A stretch of DNA of 64,000 nucleotides from Citrobacter sp. 18056 (GTDB lineage: Bacteria; Pseudomonadota; Gammaproteobacteria; Enterobacterales; Enterobacteriaceae), in contig CACSJR010000001.1 of assembly GCA_902706235.1 (NCBI GenBank), forward strand, positions 432,603-496,602, read 5' to 3'. A program made the position numbers and the translations under genes. A model generated the notes under the pieces. It worked only from the letters and a program-made list of their open reading frames with translations, made no database searches and was not told where the DNA came from. Position 1 is the stretch's first letter, and each line of letters opens with the position of its first letter. This document shows, piece after piece, positions 53,803-63,250 of this stretch.

Positions 53803-56154
53803 TTATTCTCGCCCGACCAGCACGGCATTTAGCTCGTCACGCTCAATGTCCAGCGCCAGGAACTCCGTCAGGGCAATGAGCAGTCCACAGAACAGATCTG
53901 GTGCCAGGCGGATCAGCTTTTCACGCACCTGGTCTGGCGACAGTTGGCTTTTCCCGGCAATAAGCGCCACTACCCGTGCAAAGGCTTCCGGTTGCTGAAT
54001 TAACTGCTGCAGGGAATTATCATCGCGCAGAGGTACATGGCGTGACGGGCAGTCCACTTCGACTTCGGCATACAGCGATAAATCACGAGAGGAACGGCCC
54101 ACGTGAATCTGCCATGTCCCCGGCGTGATGACCCAATCGGCCAGTCCCGGATGGTAACTGGCCAGCTCGGCTATCGGTAATTGCAGACTCACCCGACGAG
54201 TTTCACCGGCGGCTAAGGCCACTTTACTAAAGCCCTTAAGCGCTATCACTTCGCGGATAAGTTCACCGTCCGGTGCGCTAACGTAGAGCTGGGCTATCTC
54301 TTTGCCATCACGCTGGCCGACATTCGTGAGATCAAATGAAAGCGTGAGCGTGTCGGCTTCCCCCACCTGCGGGGCCGACAGATCCAGATTCGCGTAGGTA
54401 AATTGCGTATAGCTTAAGCCAAAACCAAACGGGAAGCGCGGGGTCAGGCAGCGCTTATCATAATAGCGATAGCCGACGAACAGCCCTTCTGCATAATGAT
54501 GACGTAAATTTTCACCCGGATAGTTCAGCCAGGCTGGCGTCTCTTCCAGCGTATTCGGTACCGTCACCGTCAGTTTGCCGCAAGGGTTGCGTTTGCCGAA
54601 CAGAATTTCCGCTACTGCACGTCCCATTCCTTGTCCGGCAAAGAAGGTCTCCAGCAGCGCTTTACACTGACTGAGCCACGGCATTACCACCGCATCGCTG
54701 TTTGCCAGTACCACCACCACATTCGACTGAACCTGTGACACTTCACAGATCAGGCGCTCATGCCCCGCCAGAATATTCAGATCATGACGATCGCCATTTT
54801 CACCGTCTTCACCTACGGCGGTACTGACAAAGATCACCGCCACATCAGCATCTTGTGCCACCCTTCTGGCCTGCTCCAGGGCAGCTTCATCATCGTTGAG
54901 ATCGTCTGGTGCGCCAATTGCCCAGGTAACGTTAAAGTCATCGCCTGCGAGGTCAAAAATTTCATCCAGCGGGCGGTCAAGTAGATACGGTACCGTGGTC
55001 GCGCAGCCGGACCCTTGAATCACTGGCTCCAGCGCCGGTTTACCGAGTACGGCTATACGGCGCGTTTTTTCCGGGCGCAACGGCAAAATATCATCGTCAT
55101 TTTTCAGCAGTACAATCGATTCTGCTGCCAGGTGCTGCGAAAGCACATGATGCGCGGGGAAATCGGCCCGTGCGTCCGGACGACGGTTGCGCTGCACTTT
55201 ATCCAGCAGCACCAGCATGCGATGGCAGGCACGATCAACAACGGCCATCGGGACTTCTCCTGCGTCGATCGCTGCCAACAGTGTCCGTTTATCGCGGCGG
55301 GTTTCTGGCATTGCCAAATCATTCCCTGCCAGCAAGGACGCCGGACGGTCTTTAATACCGTACCAGTCAGACATGACCAGTCCGTCATAGCCCCATTCAT
55401 CACGCAGTACCTGCGTTAACAGGAACGGATCCTGAGACGTTTGCACGCCGTTTAAGCGGTTATAGGAAGACATCACCGTCCACGGCTGCGATTTGGCAAT
55501 CGCCCGCTGAAAGCCCGCCAGGTATATTTCGCGTAACGCACGTTCCTCGATAACCGAGTCCATCTCCGTGCGTCGGTACTCTGAATTGTTGGCGGCGAAG
55601 TGCTTCAGGCTGGCGCCCACGCCTTCGTCCTGTAAGCCATTAATCAGTGCGGCGGCAATATCCCCGCTCACCACCGGGTCCTCAGCGTAATATTCGTATC
55701 CGCGCCCGGCAAGCGGCGTGCGGCGAATATTGATCCCTGGCCCGAGCAGGATGCCTACGCCCATGTGCTGGCATTCGCGTCCCAGCGCCTGACCCATCTG
55801 ATAAACCAAATCTACATCCCAACTGCACGCCAGGCTTGAACCATTCGGAAAGCAGGTGGCCGGTAGCGAGGCGCTAAAAAGGGCTTCACTGCCCCCTTTC
55901 GCCGCCGGTTCTTCAGCACTGGCCTGGTCGGCGGTCTGGGTGATCACTGAAATGAAATCATCCATGCTCCATTTCTCGCTGCCATCGATTTGCGCACTGC
56001 TGTAGCGCACGCCATAGGTGCCGTCGGTCATAACAATATCGTCGATATCGTGCTGCGGCAGGCTGGCAGTACGCCATAGGCCGCTCCCGGTCAGTAGAGC
56101 GACTTTCTCTTCTGTAGTCATTGCGGCGATAAGGCGGTTAAAATCACGATTCAT
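53803..56154 (-). CDS. Family 3 glycoside hydrolase, beta-glucosidase
   Basis: A 783-residue GH3 enzyme without signal peptide, hence cytoplasmic. The nucleophile is Asp263 in LVMSDWYG, with substrate-site KHF at 184-186, then the alpha/beta sandwich domain (NIRR to GQGMGRAVAEILFG) and a C-terminal fibronectin-III-like domain (about 600-700). The last 70 residues (CPSRHVPLRDDN onward) form a helical tail not typical of all family members. It sits between a GPH symporter (18 bases upstream) and an AraC regulator, a compact uptake-hydrolysis-regulation unit for beta-glucosides or xylosides. Confidence 0.92.
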   Translation of the reverse strand: MNRDFNRLIAAMTTEEKVALLTGSGLWRTASLPQHDIDDIVMTDGTYGVRYSSAQIDGSEKWSMDDFISVITQTADQASAEEPAAKGGSEALFSASLPATCFPNGSSLACSWDVDLVYQMGQALGRECQHMGVGILLGPGINIRRTPLAGRGYEYYAEDPVVSGDIAAALINGLQDEGVGASLKHFAANNSEYRRTEMDSVIEERALREIYLAGFQRAIAKSQPWTVMSSYNRLNGVQTSQDPFLLTQVLRDEWGYDGLVMSDWYGIKDRPASLLAGNDLAMPETRRDKRTLLAAIDAGEVPMAVVDRACHRMLVLLDKVQRNRRPDARADFPAHHVLSQHLAAESIVLLKNDDDILPLRPEKTRRIAVLGKPALEPVIQGSGCATTVPYLLDRPLDEIFDLAGDDFNVTWAIGAPDDLNDDEAALEQARRVAQDADVAVIFVSTAVGEDGENGDRHDLNILAGHERLICEVSQVQSNVVVVLANSDAVVMPWLSQCKALLETFFAGQGMGRAVAEILFGKRNPCGKLTVTVPNTLEETPAWLNYPGENLRHHYAEGLFVGYRYYDKRCLTPRFPFGFGLSYTQFTYANLDLSAPQVGEADTLTLSFDLTNVGQRDGKEIAQLYVSAPDGELIREVIALKGFSKVALAAGETRRVSLQLPIAELASYHPGLADWVITPGTWQIHVGRSSRDLSLYAEVEVDCPSRHVPLRDDNSLQQLIQQPEAFARVVALIAGKSQLSPDQVREKLIRLAPDLFCGLLIALTEFLALDIERDELNAVLVGRE

Positions 56155-56172
56155 TTCTCTGACTCCATGAGG

Positions 56173-57534
56173 TTAAAGCGCGTTTTGTTTACGCAGGCTG
56201 ATTTTTTGCACAATATCGCGATAGGTTTTTTCATCCAGCGAATAGGCAGCGATAAAGATAGCGCTGATAGCAAACATCGCGCCGGGGAACAGCGTCATCA
56301 AAATATTGATACCATTCAGGGCACTGGCGCTGATATTCCCGGCCTCATAGTGATAATAATCCAGCATCCATCCGGCGCAACCGCCACCAATCGCCATCGC
56401 AATCTTGGTGATAAAATTAAAGAAACCGTAAATAGCGCCTTCGGTACGCACGCCGTGATGCCATTCCGCATATTCTACAGTGTCGGCAATCATCGACCAC
56501 ATCGCAACAAACCCCATCCCTAGCGTAATACTAAACAGGCTTACGCCACTCATTATCAGCCATATATTATGGGCAGCAACAAAATACTGCATTAATACAC
56601 CAAGGGCGCCTATCAACAGTGCCACTTGCACCATTTTCTTTTTGCCCATTATTGCAATGATTTTTTCTGACATCACAGTCCCTAAAATATAAGCCGCTGA
56701 CTGAATCATAAAGAATGTGGCGGTAAAACCTTCGTTGCCGATAATGTATTTAATAAAGTAGATAGCAATAGCCATCCATACGGTATAGGCAATATAGAAA
56801 AAGACGGTAAACAGCGACAGGTTGATGAGTGGCGTATTGCCGACGACGGCGCGAAACATTTCGCGCAGGGTGGGAGCTGGCGTCTCTTCTTCTTCACCGA
56901 CGCGTTCTTTGGTCATGCCAAAGCAGGCAAGGAACAGGAAGGTGGCCAGCAGTGCAAAACAGGATACCGCAAAGACATAGCCTAACTGTTTGTCATCAAA
57001 GGGGGAGATCAGTAAATCGGCAGTGGTTGATACAATAAGGTAGCCAACAATAGCCAGCACAAACCGGTACACTGACAAAGACGATCGTGATGCTTCATGT
57101 TGCGTCAGTCGATTGGTCAGCGCCGAGTATGGCGTGTTCACCGCAGTGTAAGCCAGGCAGTAAATTGTATACGAGATCAGGGCAAAAAAGAATTTCGCTT
57201 GACCGCCAAACGGTACAAAGCAAAGCACGGTCAAGAACCCGAGCGGAATGGCGCCATATAACAACCAGGGGCGCAGCTTTCCATAGCGGCTGTGCGTTTT
57301 ATCAATCGCAAAGCCAATCAGAATATTGAAGATGGCATCAATAACGCGGGCAATAACAAAAATCAAACTGGCCTGTGTGGCACTAAGCCCGTAGATATTG
57401 GTATAGAAAAACAAGAGAAAGAGAGAGACAAAACCAAATGACAAATTAGAGGCAAAGTCACCGAAACCATAACCTATTTTTTCTTTAATGCCGATAACGA
57501 CATAGCTTGTGGAGAGTTTGTTTTCTGTTTCCAT
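56173..57534 (-). CDS. GPH-family glycoside:cation symporter
   Basis: A 453-residue inner-membrane symporter with 12 segments, of the glycoside-pentoside-hexuronide family (MelB, YicJ, XynB). Typical features are KIGYGFGDFASNLSFGFVSLFLLFFYT at the start and the loop DKTHSRYGKLRPWLLYGAIP. It imports the intact glycoside for the cytoplasmic GH3 enzyme. A perfect CRP site lies 110 bases upstream in the divergent region. The Shine-Dalgarno sequence is weak (GGGCAG). Confidence 0.92.
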   Translation of the reverse strand: METENKLSTSYVVIGIKEKIGYGFGDFASNLSFGFVSLFLLFFYTNIYGLSATQASLIFVIARVIDAIFNILIGFAIDKTHSRYGKLRPWLLYGAIPLGFLTVLCFVPFGGQAKFFFALISYTIYCLAYTAVNTPYSALTNRLTQHEASRSSLSVYRFVLAIVGYLIVSTTADLLISPFDDKQLGYVFAVSCFALLATFLFLACFGMTKERVGEEEETPAPTLREMFRAVVGNTPLINLSLFTVFFYIAYTVWMAIAIYFIKYIIGNEGFTATFFMIQSAAYILGTVMSEKIIAIMGKKKMVQVALLIGALGVLMQYFVAAHNIWLIMSGVSLFSITLGMGFVAMWSMIADTVEYAEWHHGVRTEGAIYGFFNFITKIAMAIGGGCAGWMLDYYHYEAGNISASALNGINILMTLFPGAMFAISAIFIAAYSLDEKTYRDIVQKISLRKQNAL

Positions 57535-57643
57535 TTTGAACTGCCCATTTTTGTAATATGCCCGGGCAGTATATGCCAGGGGTTATTTAATCACTTTGCG
57601 TTCTTTGTCCGGGGGATTCCTGTTTTTTGTCTTTATAGAGAAG

Positions 57644-57659
57644 TGTGAACGAAATCACA
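57644..57659. promoter_or_regulatory. CRP-cAMP binding site
   Basis: TGTGA-N6-TCACA is a perfect CRP core in the 401-base region between the leftward GPH/GH3 operon and the rightward ABC importer. It lies about 110 bases from the symporter start and 277 from the binding-protein start. Catabolite control of the leftward operon is most likely; the rightward one may also respond. I saw no other clear site in the rest of this gap. Confidence 0.75.
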
Positions 57660-57935
57660 GGGCTTCGCAGGCAGGGACATCTCTGGAACCACATGCGCTT
57701 ATGCCTGCTCTCCTCCCTGCCTATCTGCTCTCAGTCACAAAATCCACATCGCTTTTCTGCCCTTTCTTGACAACCTGAATCAGGAGTGTCAATTCTTGCT
57801 TCACCGATTGAGCAAATGTAGCAGCAATGATAATGAAAAGCTGTATTTTGGTTTCCTGATGTTTAAGCAAAACCGCTGCCTCAGTGAATTAATGGTGAGG
57901 CGGTCATCTTATTCGAGTCAGTGAGGAGCAGAACT

Positions 57936-58982
57936 ATGCGTTACCCTACAGTATTCAAAGCATCGCTTATTGCGGCAATAGGTTTTAGCGGCATGGCACA
58001 GGCGCAGGAAGCCGCTACCGTTGCTTTTCTGATGCCCGATCAGGCATCCACCCGTTATGAGCAACATGATTTTCCCGGCTTTAAAACGGAGCTGACCAGG
58101 CTCTGCCAGCAGTGCAAGGTTATCTACCAGAACGCCAATGCCAGCGCCTCTTTGCAACAGCAGCAGTTCAACTCCGCCATTGCCCAGGGCGCGAAAGTGA
58201 TTGTCCTGGATCCGGTTGACTCCTCTGCCGCTGCCGGTCTGGTGGAAATAGCCCACTCCCAGGGTGTGAAAGTGGTGGCTTACGACCGCCCTATCCCCGG
58301 CAAGCCGGCCGATTTTTATATCTCCTTTGATAACGAAGGCATCGGCTACGCGATATCCGCCTCGTTGGTTGAACAACTGAAGGCGACAAACGTGCCCGCT
58401 GGCGCCGGTGTGCTGCAGATTAACGGCTCGCCGACCGATGCCGCTGCGGGTCTGATTCGCGACGGTATCCACCGCGGGCTGAAGGACTCCGGTTACAAAA
58501 CGTTAGCTGAGTTCGACACGCCAGAATGGGCTCCGCCAAAGGCGCAAGAGTGGGCTGCCGGTCAGATAACCCGCTTCGGCGATAAAATTAAGGGTGTGGT
58601 CGCGGCGAACGACGGGACCGGTGGTGGGGCTATTGCCGCCTTTAAATCCGGCGGTGTACAGCCCATTCCTCCGGTAACCGGCAACGATGCGACAATCGCC
58701 GCATTGCAGTTGATTATCGCCGGTGATCAGTACAACACCATCTCCAAACCGTCGGAAATCGTTGCTGCCGCTGCCGCGAATGTTGCTGTGCAGCTGATCA
58801 ATGGTCAGAAGCCTAAGGCCACCTCAACCCTCTACAACACACCGTCACAGCTCTTTGTTCCGGCGGTGATCACCGCCAAAAATATCAAAGCGGAAATCTT
58901 TGATAAGAAAATCCAGACCCCGCAACAGGTCTGTACCGGAGAGTACCAGCAGGCCTGCCAGAAATTAGGGATCCTCAACTAA
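57936..58982 (+). CDS. Sugar ABC transporter substrate-binding protein, XylF/RbsB-like
   Basis: A 348-residue periplasmic binding protein of the Peripla_BP_4 (CUT2) group, with signal peptide MRYPTVFKASLIAAIGFSGMAQA. The fold elements VAFLMPDQASTRYEQHDFPGFK and GVVAANDGTGGGAIAAFKSGG are like XylF. Four cysteines are present, two near residue 60 and two near the C-terminus. Start 57936 follows GAGGAG; the frame from 57921 is not preferred. Substrate probably a pentose or polyol, given the genes downstream. Confidence 0.9.
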   Translation: MRYPTVFKASLIAAIGFSGMAQAQEAATVAFLMPDQASTRYEQHDFPGFKTELTRLCQQCKVIYQNANASASLQQQQFNSAIAQGAKVIVLDPVDSSAAAGLVEIAHSQGVKVVAYDRPIPGKPADFYISFDNEGIGYAISASLVEQLKATNVPAGAGVLQINGSPTDAAAGLIRDGIHRGLKDSGYKTLAEFDTPEWAPPKAQEWAAGQITRFGDKIKGVVAANDGTGGGAIAAFKSGGVQPIPPVTGNDATIAALQLIIAGDQYNTISKPSEIVAAAAANVAVQLINGQKPKATSTLYNTPSQLFVPAVITAKNIKAEIFDKKIQTPQQVCTGEYQQACQKLGILN

Positions 58983-59032
58983 GTCGCAGCAGGTGCGTTC
59001 GCAGACGCACCGACGATAAGAAGGTTTTTACT

Positions 59033-59845
59033 ATGTTAATCGACAATGGCCTCGCCCCGCGCACGGATAGCCCGCTTCTTCAGTTAAGGAAAATCTCTAA
59101 AAACTTTGGCGCCGTTTCCGCCCTGACGGATATTGATCTCGACGTTTATGCGGGTGAAGTCGTGGCACTGGTTGGCGATAACGGCGCAGGTAAATCGACG
59201 CTGGTTAAAGTGCTGGCGGGCGTTCATCAACCTACTTCCGGCACTATTGAATTTGAAGGTAAGGAAATCACCCTCGATAGCCCGGGCAAGGCGCTGGAGC
59301 ATGGAATTTCCACTGTTTTTCAGGATCTGGCGTTGTGCGAAAACCTCGACGTGGTGGCGAATCTGTTTCTGGGGCATGAGCTGTCGGCCTGGCAGCTCGA
59401 CGAAGTGAGCATGGAGGTGCAGGCATGGACGCTGCTCAACGAGCTGGCTGCCCGCATTCCTTCCGTGCGCGAACCGGTCGCCTCCCTTTCTGGCGGACAG
59501 CGGCAAACGGTTGCCATCGCGCGCTCGCTGCTGCTCCATCCAAAAATCATTATGCTCGATGAGCCCACGGCCGCCCTCGGCGTGGCGCAGACTGCAGAAG
59601 TGCTGAACCTGATTGAGGGGGTACGCGAGCGCGGGCTGGGCGTGATTATCATCAGCCACAATATGGAAGACGTGCGAGCCGTTGCCGACCGAATCGTTGT
59701 TCTGCGGCTAGGCCGCAATCAAGGCATCTTCACACCGGAAGCTACCAACCAGGATCTGGTCGCTGCCATTACCGGGGCGACGGAGAACGCCGTGTCGCGC
59801 CGGGTCGAAAGAAAAACGCATGAACATACGACGGGAGTGAGCTGA
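59033..59845 (+). CDS. Sugar ABC transporter ATP-binding protein (single domain)
   Basis: A 270-residue ATPase: Walker A GDNGAGKS at residues 48-55, signature LSGGQRQ and Walker B IIMLDEPTAALG. CUT2 importers for ribose, xylose and similar sugars normally use a fused two-domain ATPase of about 500 residues (RbsA, XylG). This one is half-sized, as in the FrcA type, and probably works as a homodimer. It starts 50 bases after the binding-protein gene, and the permease follows 3 bases later. Confidence 0.92.
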   Translation: MLIDNGLAPRTDSPLLQLRKISKNFGAVSALTDIDLDVYAGEVVALVGDNGAGKSTLVKVLAGVHQPTSGTIEFEGKEITLDSPGKALEHGISTVFQDLALCENLDVVANLFLGHELSAWQLDEVSMEVQAWTLLNELAARIPSVREPVASLSGGQRQTVAIARSLLLHPKIIMLDEPTAALGVAQTAEVLNLIEGVRERGLGVIIISHNMEDVRAVADRIVVLRLGRNQGIFTPEATNQDLVAAITGATENAVSRRVERKTHEHTTGVS

Positions 59846-59848
59846 GCC

Positions 59849-61108
59849 ATGACCACAACCACCAATAAACCGCTGATGCCTGAAACCAGGCTAGACCGTA
59901 GCGACGAGCGTGTCAGCCACCAGGACAGCATCTCCGGCCTGCTGCGCGCGTATATCAACCGCATAAAAACAGGCGACCTGGGGATGATCCCCGTGGTCCT
60001 TGGGCTTATCATTATCTCCATCGTTTTTACCGTGCTTAACCCGATTTATCTGGCTCCGAATAACCTCGTCAATATGCTTTTCGACTGCGCCACGGTGGGC
60101 TTTATCTCGCTGGGTATCGTCTGCGTGTTGCTGCTGGGTGAGATTGACCTTTCCGTCGGGTCGATGAGCGGCCTGGCCTCGGCCATTATCGGCGTGCTGT
60201 GGGTGAACCAGGGCTGGCCCGTCATTGGCGCAATAGCCGTTGCGCTGGCAGTGGGCGCCGCCGTAGGCCTGCTCTACGCCCAGCTTTACAGCCGCTTAGG
60301 GATGCCGAGCTTTGTGGCAACCCTTGCCGGACTGCTGGCGCTGCTCGGTATGCAGCTGTATATCCTCGGCCCGTCGGGAAGTATTAACCTGCCCTACGTT
60401 TCCCCGCTGGTGCGTTTCGGCCAGGTACTGGTGATGCCGGGCTGGCTGGCACATCTGTTTGCGTTGCTACCGGGAGTGCTAATGCTGGTCCAGGGGTTGC
60501 GCACCCGCGCGCGACGGACTCAGGCCAACCTGTCCTGCGAACCGCTCAGCTCACTTTGGGCGCGCAGCATTTTTCTCACCGCCGTGTTCGAGTTCATGGT
60601 GTTTTATCTCAATATAGGTCGAGGTGTACCGTGGGTTTTTGGGCTGTTTATCCTCGTCGTCGTGGTACTGAACTATGCCCTGAAACGCACAAAATGGGGC
60701 CGCTCAATGTTTGCCGTAGGGGGTAATCGCGAGGCTGCGCGCCGCTCCGGCATTAATGTACGCCGTATTTACATCAGCGCGTTTATGATTTGTTCCGTGC
60801 TGGCCACAACCGGCGGGATCCTTGCCGCTTCACGCCTGGCTTCTGCCAGCCAGCAGGCGGGGACCGGGGATGTGAATCTTAACGCTATCGCGGCAGCGGT
60901 GATCGGCGGCACCAGCCTGTTTGGCGGACGCGGCAGCGCGTACTCTGCCCTGCTCGGCATCATCGTTATTCAGTGTATTTCCAACGGGCTGACGCTGCTC
61001 AATCTGCCGTCGTCGTTACGCTATATGATCACCGGCGGCGTGCTGGCTATTGCCGTCATTGTGGATTCGATGGCGAGGCGTTCGCGGGTGAGCCACGGTC
61101 GCGCCTGA
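59849..61108 (+). CDS. Sugar ABC transporter permease, XylH/FrcC-like
   Basis: A 419-residue inner-membrane permease (BPD_transp_2 family) with 10-12 hydrophobic segments, somewhat longer than XylH (about 393) through a hydrophilic N-terminus of 45 residues. Family motifs include LGEIDLSVGSMSGLASAIIG and AVGGNREAARRSGINVRR with IAAAVIGGTSLFGGRGS. It is the last gene of the rightward importer operon, ahead of a large inverted repeat. Confidence 0.92.
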   Translation: MTTTTNKPLMPETRLDRSDERVSHQDSISGLLRAYINRIKTGDLGMIPVVLGLIIISIVFTVLNPIYLAPNNLVNMLFDCATVGFISLGIVCVLLLGEIDLSVGSMSGLASAIIGVLWVNQGWPVIGAIAVALAVGAAVGLLYAQLYSRLGMPSFVATLAGLLALLGMQLYILGPSGSINLPYVSPLVRFGQVLVMPGWLAHLFALLPGVLMLVQGLRTRARRTQANLSCEPLSSLWARSIFLTAVFEFMVFYLNIGRGVPWVFGLFILVVVVLNYALKRTKWGRSMFAVGGNREAARRSGINVRRIYISAFMICSVLATTGGILAASRLASASQQAGTGDVNLNAIAAAVIGGTSLFGGRGSAYSALLGIIVIQCISNGLTLLNLPSSLRYMITGGVLAIAVIVDSMARRSRVSHGRA

Positions 61109-61126
61109 ATTCACAAAAGAGGGGAA

Positions 61127-61180
61127 GCGCAGAAACCGGGGTCACAACGTCCGTTGACGTCCCCGGGATGGTTTCTGCGC
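61127..61180. terminator. Long nested inverted repeat between converging operons
   Basis: GCGCAGAAACC (61127-61137) pairs perfectly with GGTTTCTGCGC (61170-61180). Inside, CCGGGG pairs with CCCCGG, and CAACG-TC-CGTTG forms the tip. It lies between the converging ABC permease and HAD phosphatase genes, without T tracts. It probably blocks read-through between the operons or stabilises both 3' ends. Confidence 0.6.
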
Positions 61181-61200
61181 CGCCCTGGTAGTAGCAAACG

Positions 61201-61854
61201 TCAGGCGAGCGCTGGCTGCAAAGCATCAATAAGTTCTTCAAGCGTTGGATAGCGCCCGAGCGCCGCCGAAAACTTTACGTCCTGGTAATCGGCGGCCACC
61301 ACAAAGGTTTCGATTTTTGCCCGCCGGGCGGCGGTAAAACCACTCAGACTGTCCTCAATGACTCGGCACTCCCTGGCCTCCAGCCCCAGCTTAAACATCA
61401 CCTTATGATAGACAGCGGGATGAGGCTTGCCGAAAGGCTCCTCGTCCGCGCTGCATACCACGTCAAACCAGTCCCACAGCTTCAGTCGGTCAAACACCGC
61501 TTCAATTATCTGTTTACAGGATGACGTCGCCAGCGCCAGGCGGTAACCTGCGGCCCGGAAGCTGCGCAGTGCCTGATCCAGCCCGCTCATAGCCACGCCC
61601 TCGCTGCGAATGGCGGCGCAAACCCGCGCGACAATCTGCACTTCGACCTGCCGCGAAGAGATGCTCAACGCGTATCTTTCACACCATAGCCTTGCAATAT
61701 CATCAATCCGTTTCCCCTTGGTGGTGCTTTCGCATTCCTCAACTGTTATCGCAATTCCCTGTTTTGCCAGCACCTCGATTTGGGCCCGCTGCCAGAAGCC
61801 TTCCGAATCGATAATGACGCCGTCCATATCAAAAATAACCGCTTGTACGCTCAT
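61201..61854 (-). CDS. HAD-superfamily sugar-phosphate phosphatase, HxpB/YniC-like
   Basis: A 217-residue haloacid dehalogenase-type phosphatase. Motif I is F8-DMDGV with nucleophile Asp9 and Asp11, motif II LATSS, motif III KPHP and motif IV IEDSLSG. YniC-type enzymes dephosphorylate hexitol and 2-deoxyhexose phosphates. As the last gene of a pentitol transporter/kinase operon it may relieve build-up of sugar or polyol phosphates (inference). It begins 51 bases after the transporter stop. Confidence 0.86.
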   Translation of the reverse strand: MSVQAVIFDMDGVIIDSEGFWQRAQIEVLAKQGIAITVEECESTTKGKRIDDIARLWCERYALSISSRQVEVQIVARVCAAIRSEGVAMSGLDQALRSFRAAGYRLALATSSCKQIIEAVFDRLKLWDWFDVVCSADEEPFGKPHPAVYHKVMFKLGLEARECRVIEDSLSGFTAARRAKIETFVVAADYQDVKFSAALGRYPTLEELIDALQPALA

Positions 61855-61905
61855 TGCTGTTCCTGTTCCATTAGCGGCTGGCAGGGTACGCCAGCCGTCA
61901 CTGTC

Positions 61906-63186
61906 TTAAGACGCCCGCACCACCGCGTTGTCGGTTTTATCCACACGGCTTTCAAAGCCAGGCTGTTCAACACGAATAAAGTGGCAAAGGAAAAAGGCGA
62001 TGATATAAAGCGTGGTGTAGGCAATCACCACCCCAATGGTGCTGAAGTACGGCAGCAGCACTACCGCAATTGCCGGTGCCAGGAAGTTAGACAGGCCCGC
62101 AGAGAGGTTGTAGACCGAAATCGCAGCCCCTTTGTGACGCGGCTCGAGCGCCGGGAAAACGGCCGCCATCGGCACGAATGCCGCGACGAAAATCCCCAGA
62201 GAAATAGCCGGAAGTAGCGCCATGGCGAAGTTATGCCCGAAATGCTGCGGCACGTAGTAGAACGCCAGGCTTGAAAGGGCCATACCGATGCAGCCGAACC
62301 AACGGACGACGCGCATCCAGCCCATTTTTTCCGCCACTATGCCCCAGAAAATATTCGAGAAAATGGTCGTAAAGAAGAATACCGCCCACACCTGGAGCCA
62401 CTCAGAGGTGCTGAAGCCCAGCTCATCGACGAACATCAGCGGCATGATTACCGCAAAGCCAAACAGCGACAACGTGTTGATAATGCGCACCATGCTCGAA
62501 TACATAATGCTACGGTTGGTATAGAGCAGCGTAATCGCCCGGCTCAGCTCGTTGAGTTTCTCTTTGGTCGTCAGGTTATGCATGTGCGTTGGGGTATGCA
62601 CGTTACGCAGGGAGATCATCGCAATCACCCCGCCCGCCAGGCAAAAGAACAGCGCCATCCACAGCGTACCCAGTTCGCCAACCAGTGGAATGGTAAAACT
62701 CGGAATGTAGCTGCCCGCCACGCCAATACCAATCGAATAGACCGCCCAGTACCAGCCCAGCGCGGAGCTGGCATTCTCGCTCTTCACGTTATGGATAATC
62801 ACCACGATGAAGGAGTAGAGGAACAGCGGGTAGGCAAAACCGCGAATGCCGTAGAACAGCAGGATCAGCGCGTAGTTGGCATGCCCCAGACCGAAGGTCA
62901 GGAACAGCACGTGGAACACACACCACAGCACAAAGCCGATAAACATGGTTTTCTGCGGCGTAATAATTTCGGCAACCACCCCGGAAACCCAGGCGGACAG
63001 CGCGGCGGCGAGGCCATAGAGCGTAAAGGCAAACGATGCCTGGGCGGGCGAAAAGCCCAGCTCTTTGATGTAGTGAGAGAGGAACGCCAGCTCAAACCCG
63101 TCACCGGTCATGAATACGGCGATAGCGATATAGCCCCACAGCAGGTGAAGCGGTAATCCAAACCATTGTTTATTCGCAACGGACAT
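61906..63186 (-). CDS. MFS polyol transporter, DalT/RbtT-like
   Basis: A 426-residue major facilitator with 12 predicted membrane segments. The N-terminus (LHLLWGYIAIAVFMTGDGFELAFLS) and segments such as FYGIRGFAYPLFLYSFIVV and SALGWYWAVYS closely resemble the Klebsiella D-arabinitol (DalT) and ribitol (RbtT) permeases. It is encoded between a xylulokinase-type kinase and a sugar-phosphate phosphatase. D-arabinitol is the most likely substrate, since its oxidation gives D-xylulose for the kinase; the dehydrogenase is not in the window. Confidence 0.88.
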   Translation of the reverse strand: MSVANKQWFGLPLHLLWGYIAIAVFMTGDGFELAFLSHYIKELGFSPAQASFAFTLYGLAAALSAWVSGVVAEIITPQKTMFIGFVLWCVFHVLFLTFGLGHANYALILLFYGIRGFAYPLFLYSFIVVIIHNVKSENASSALGWYWAVYSIGIGVAGSYIPSFTIPLVGELGTLWMALFFCLAGGVIAMISLRNVHTPTHMHNLTTKEKLNELSRAITLLYTNRSIMYSSMVRIINTLSLFGFAVIMPLMFVDELGFSTSEWLQVWAVFFFTTIFSNIFWGIVAEKMGWMRVVRWFGCIGMALSSLAFYYVPQHFGHNFAMALLPAISLGIFVAAFVPMAAVFPALEPRHKGAAISVYNLSAGLSNFLAPAIAVVLLPYFSTIGVVIAYTTLYIIAFFLCHFIRVEQPGFESRVDKTDNAVVRAS

Positions 63187-63250
63187 AGTGACCTCGTTTC
63201 TTTTGTACAGGGTAAGCCCGGCCGCAGCCGGGTCACTTTTATTATTAAAA

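Noticed and set aside
51238..57688. 15-base identity GGGACATCTCTGGAA at 51238 and 57674
   Set aside because: One or two 15-base matches are expected by chance in a 64 kb window, and the flanks do not align.
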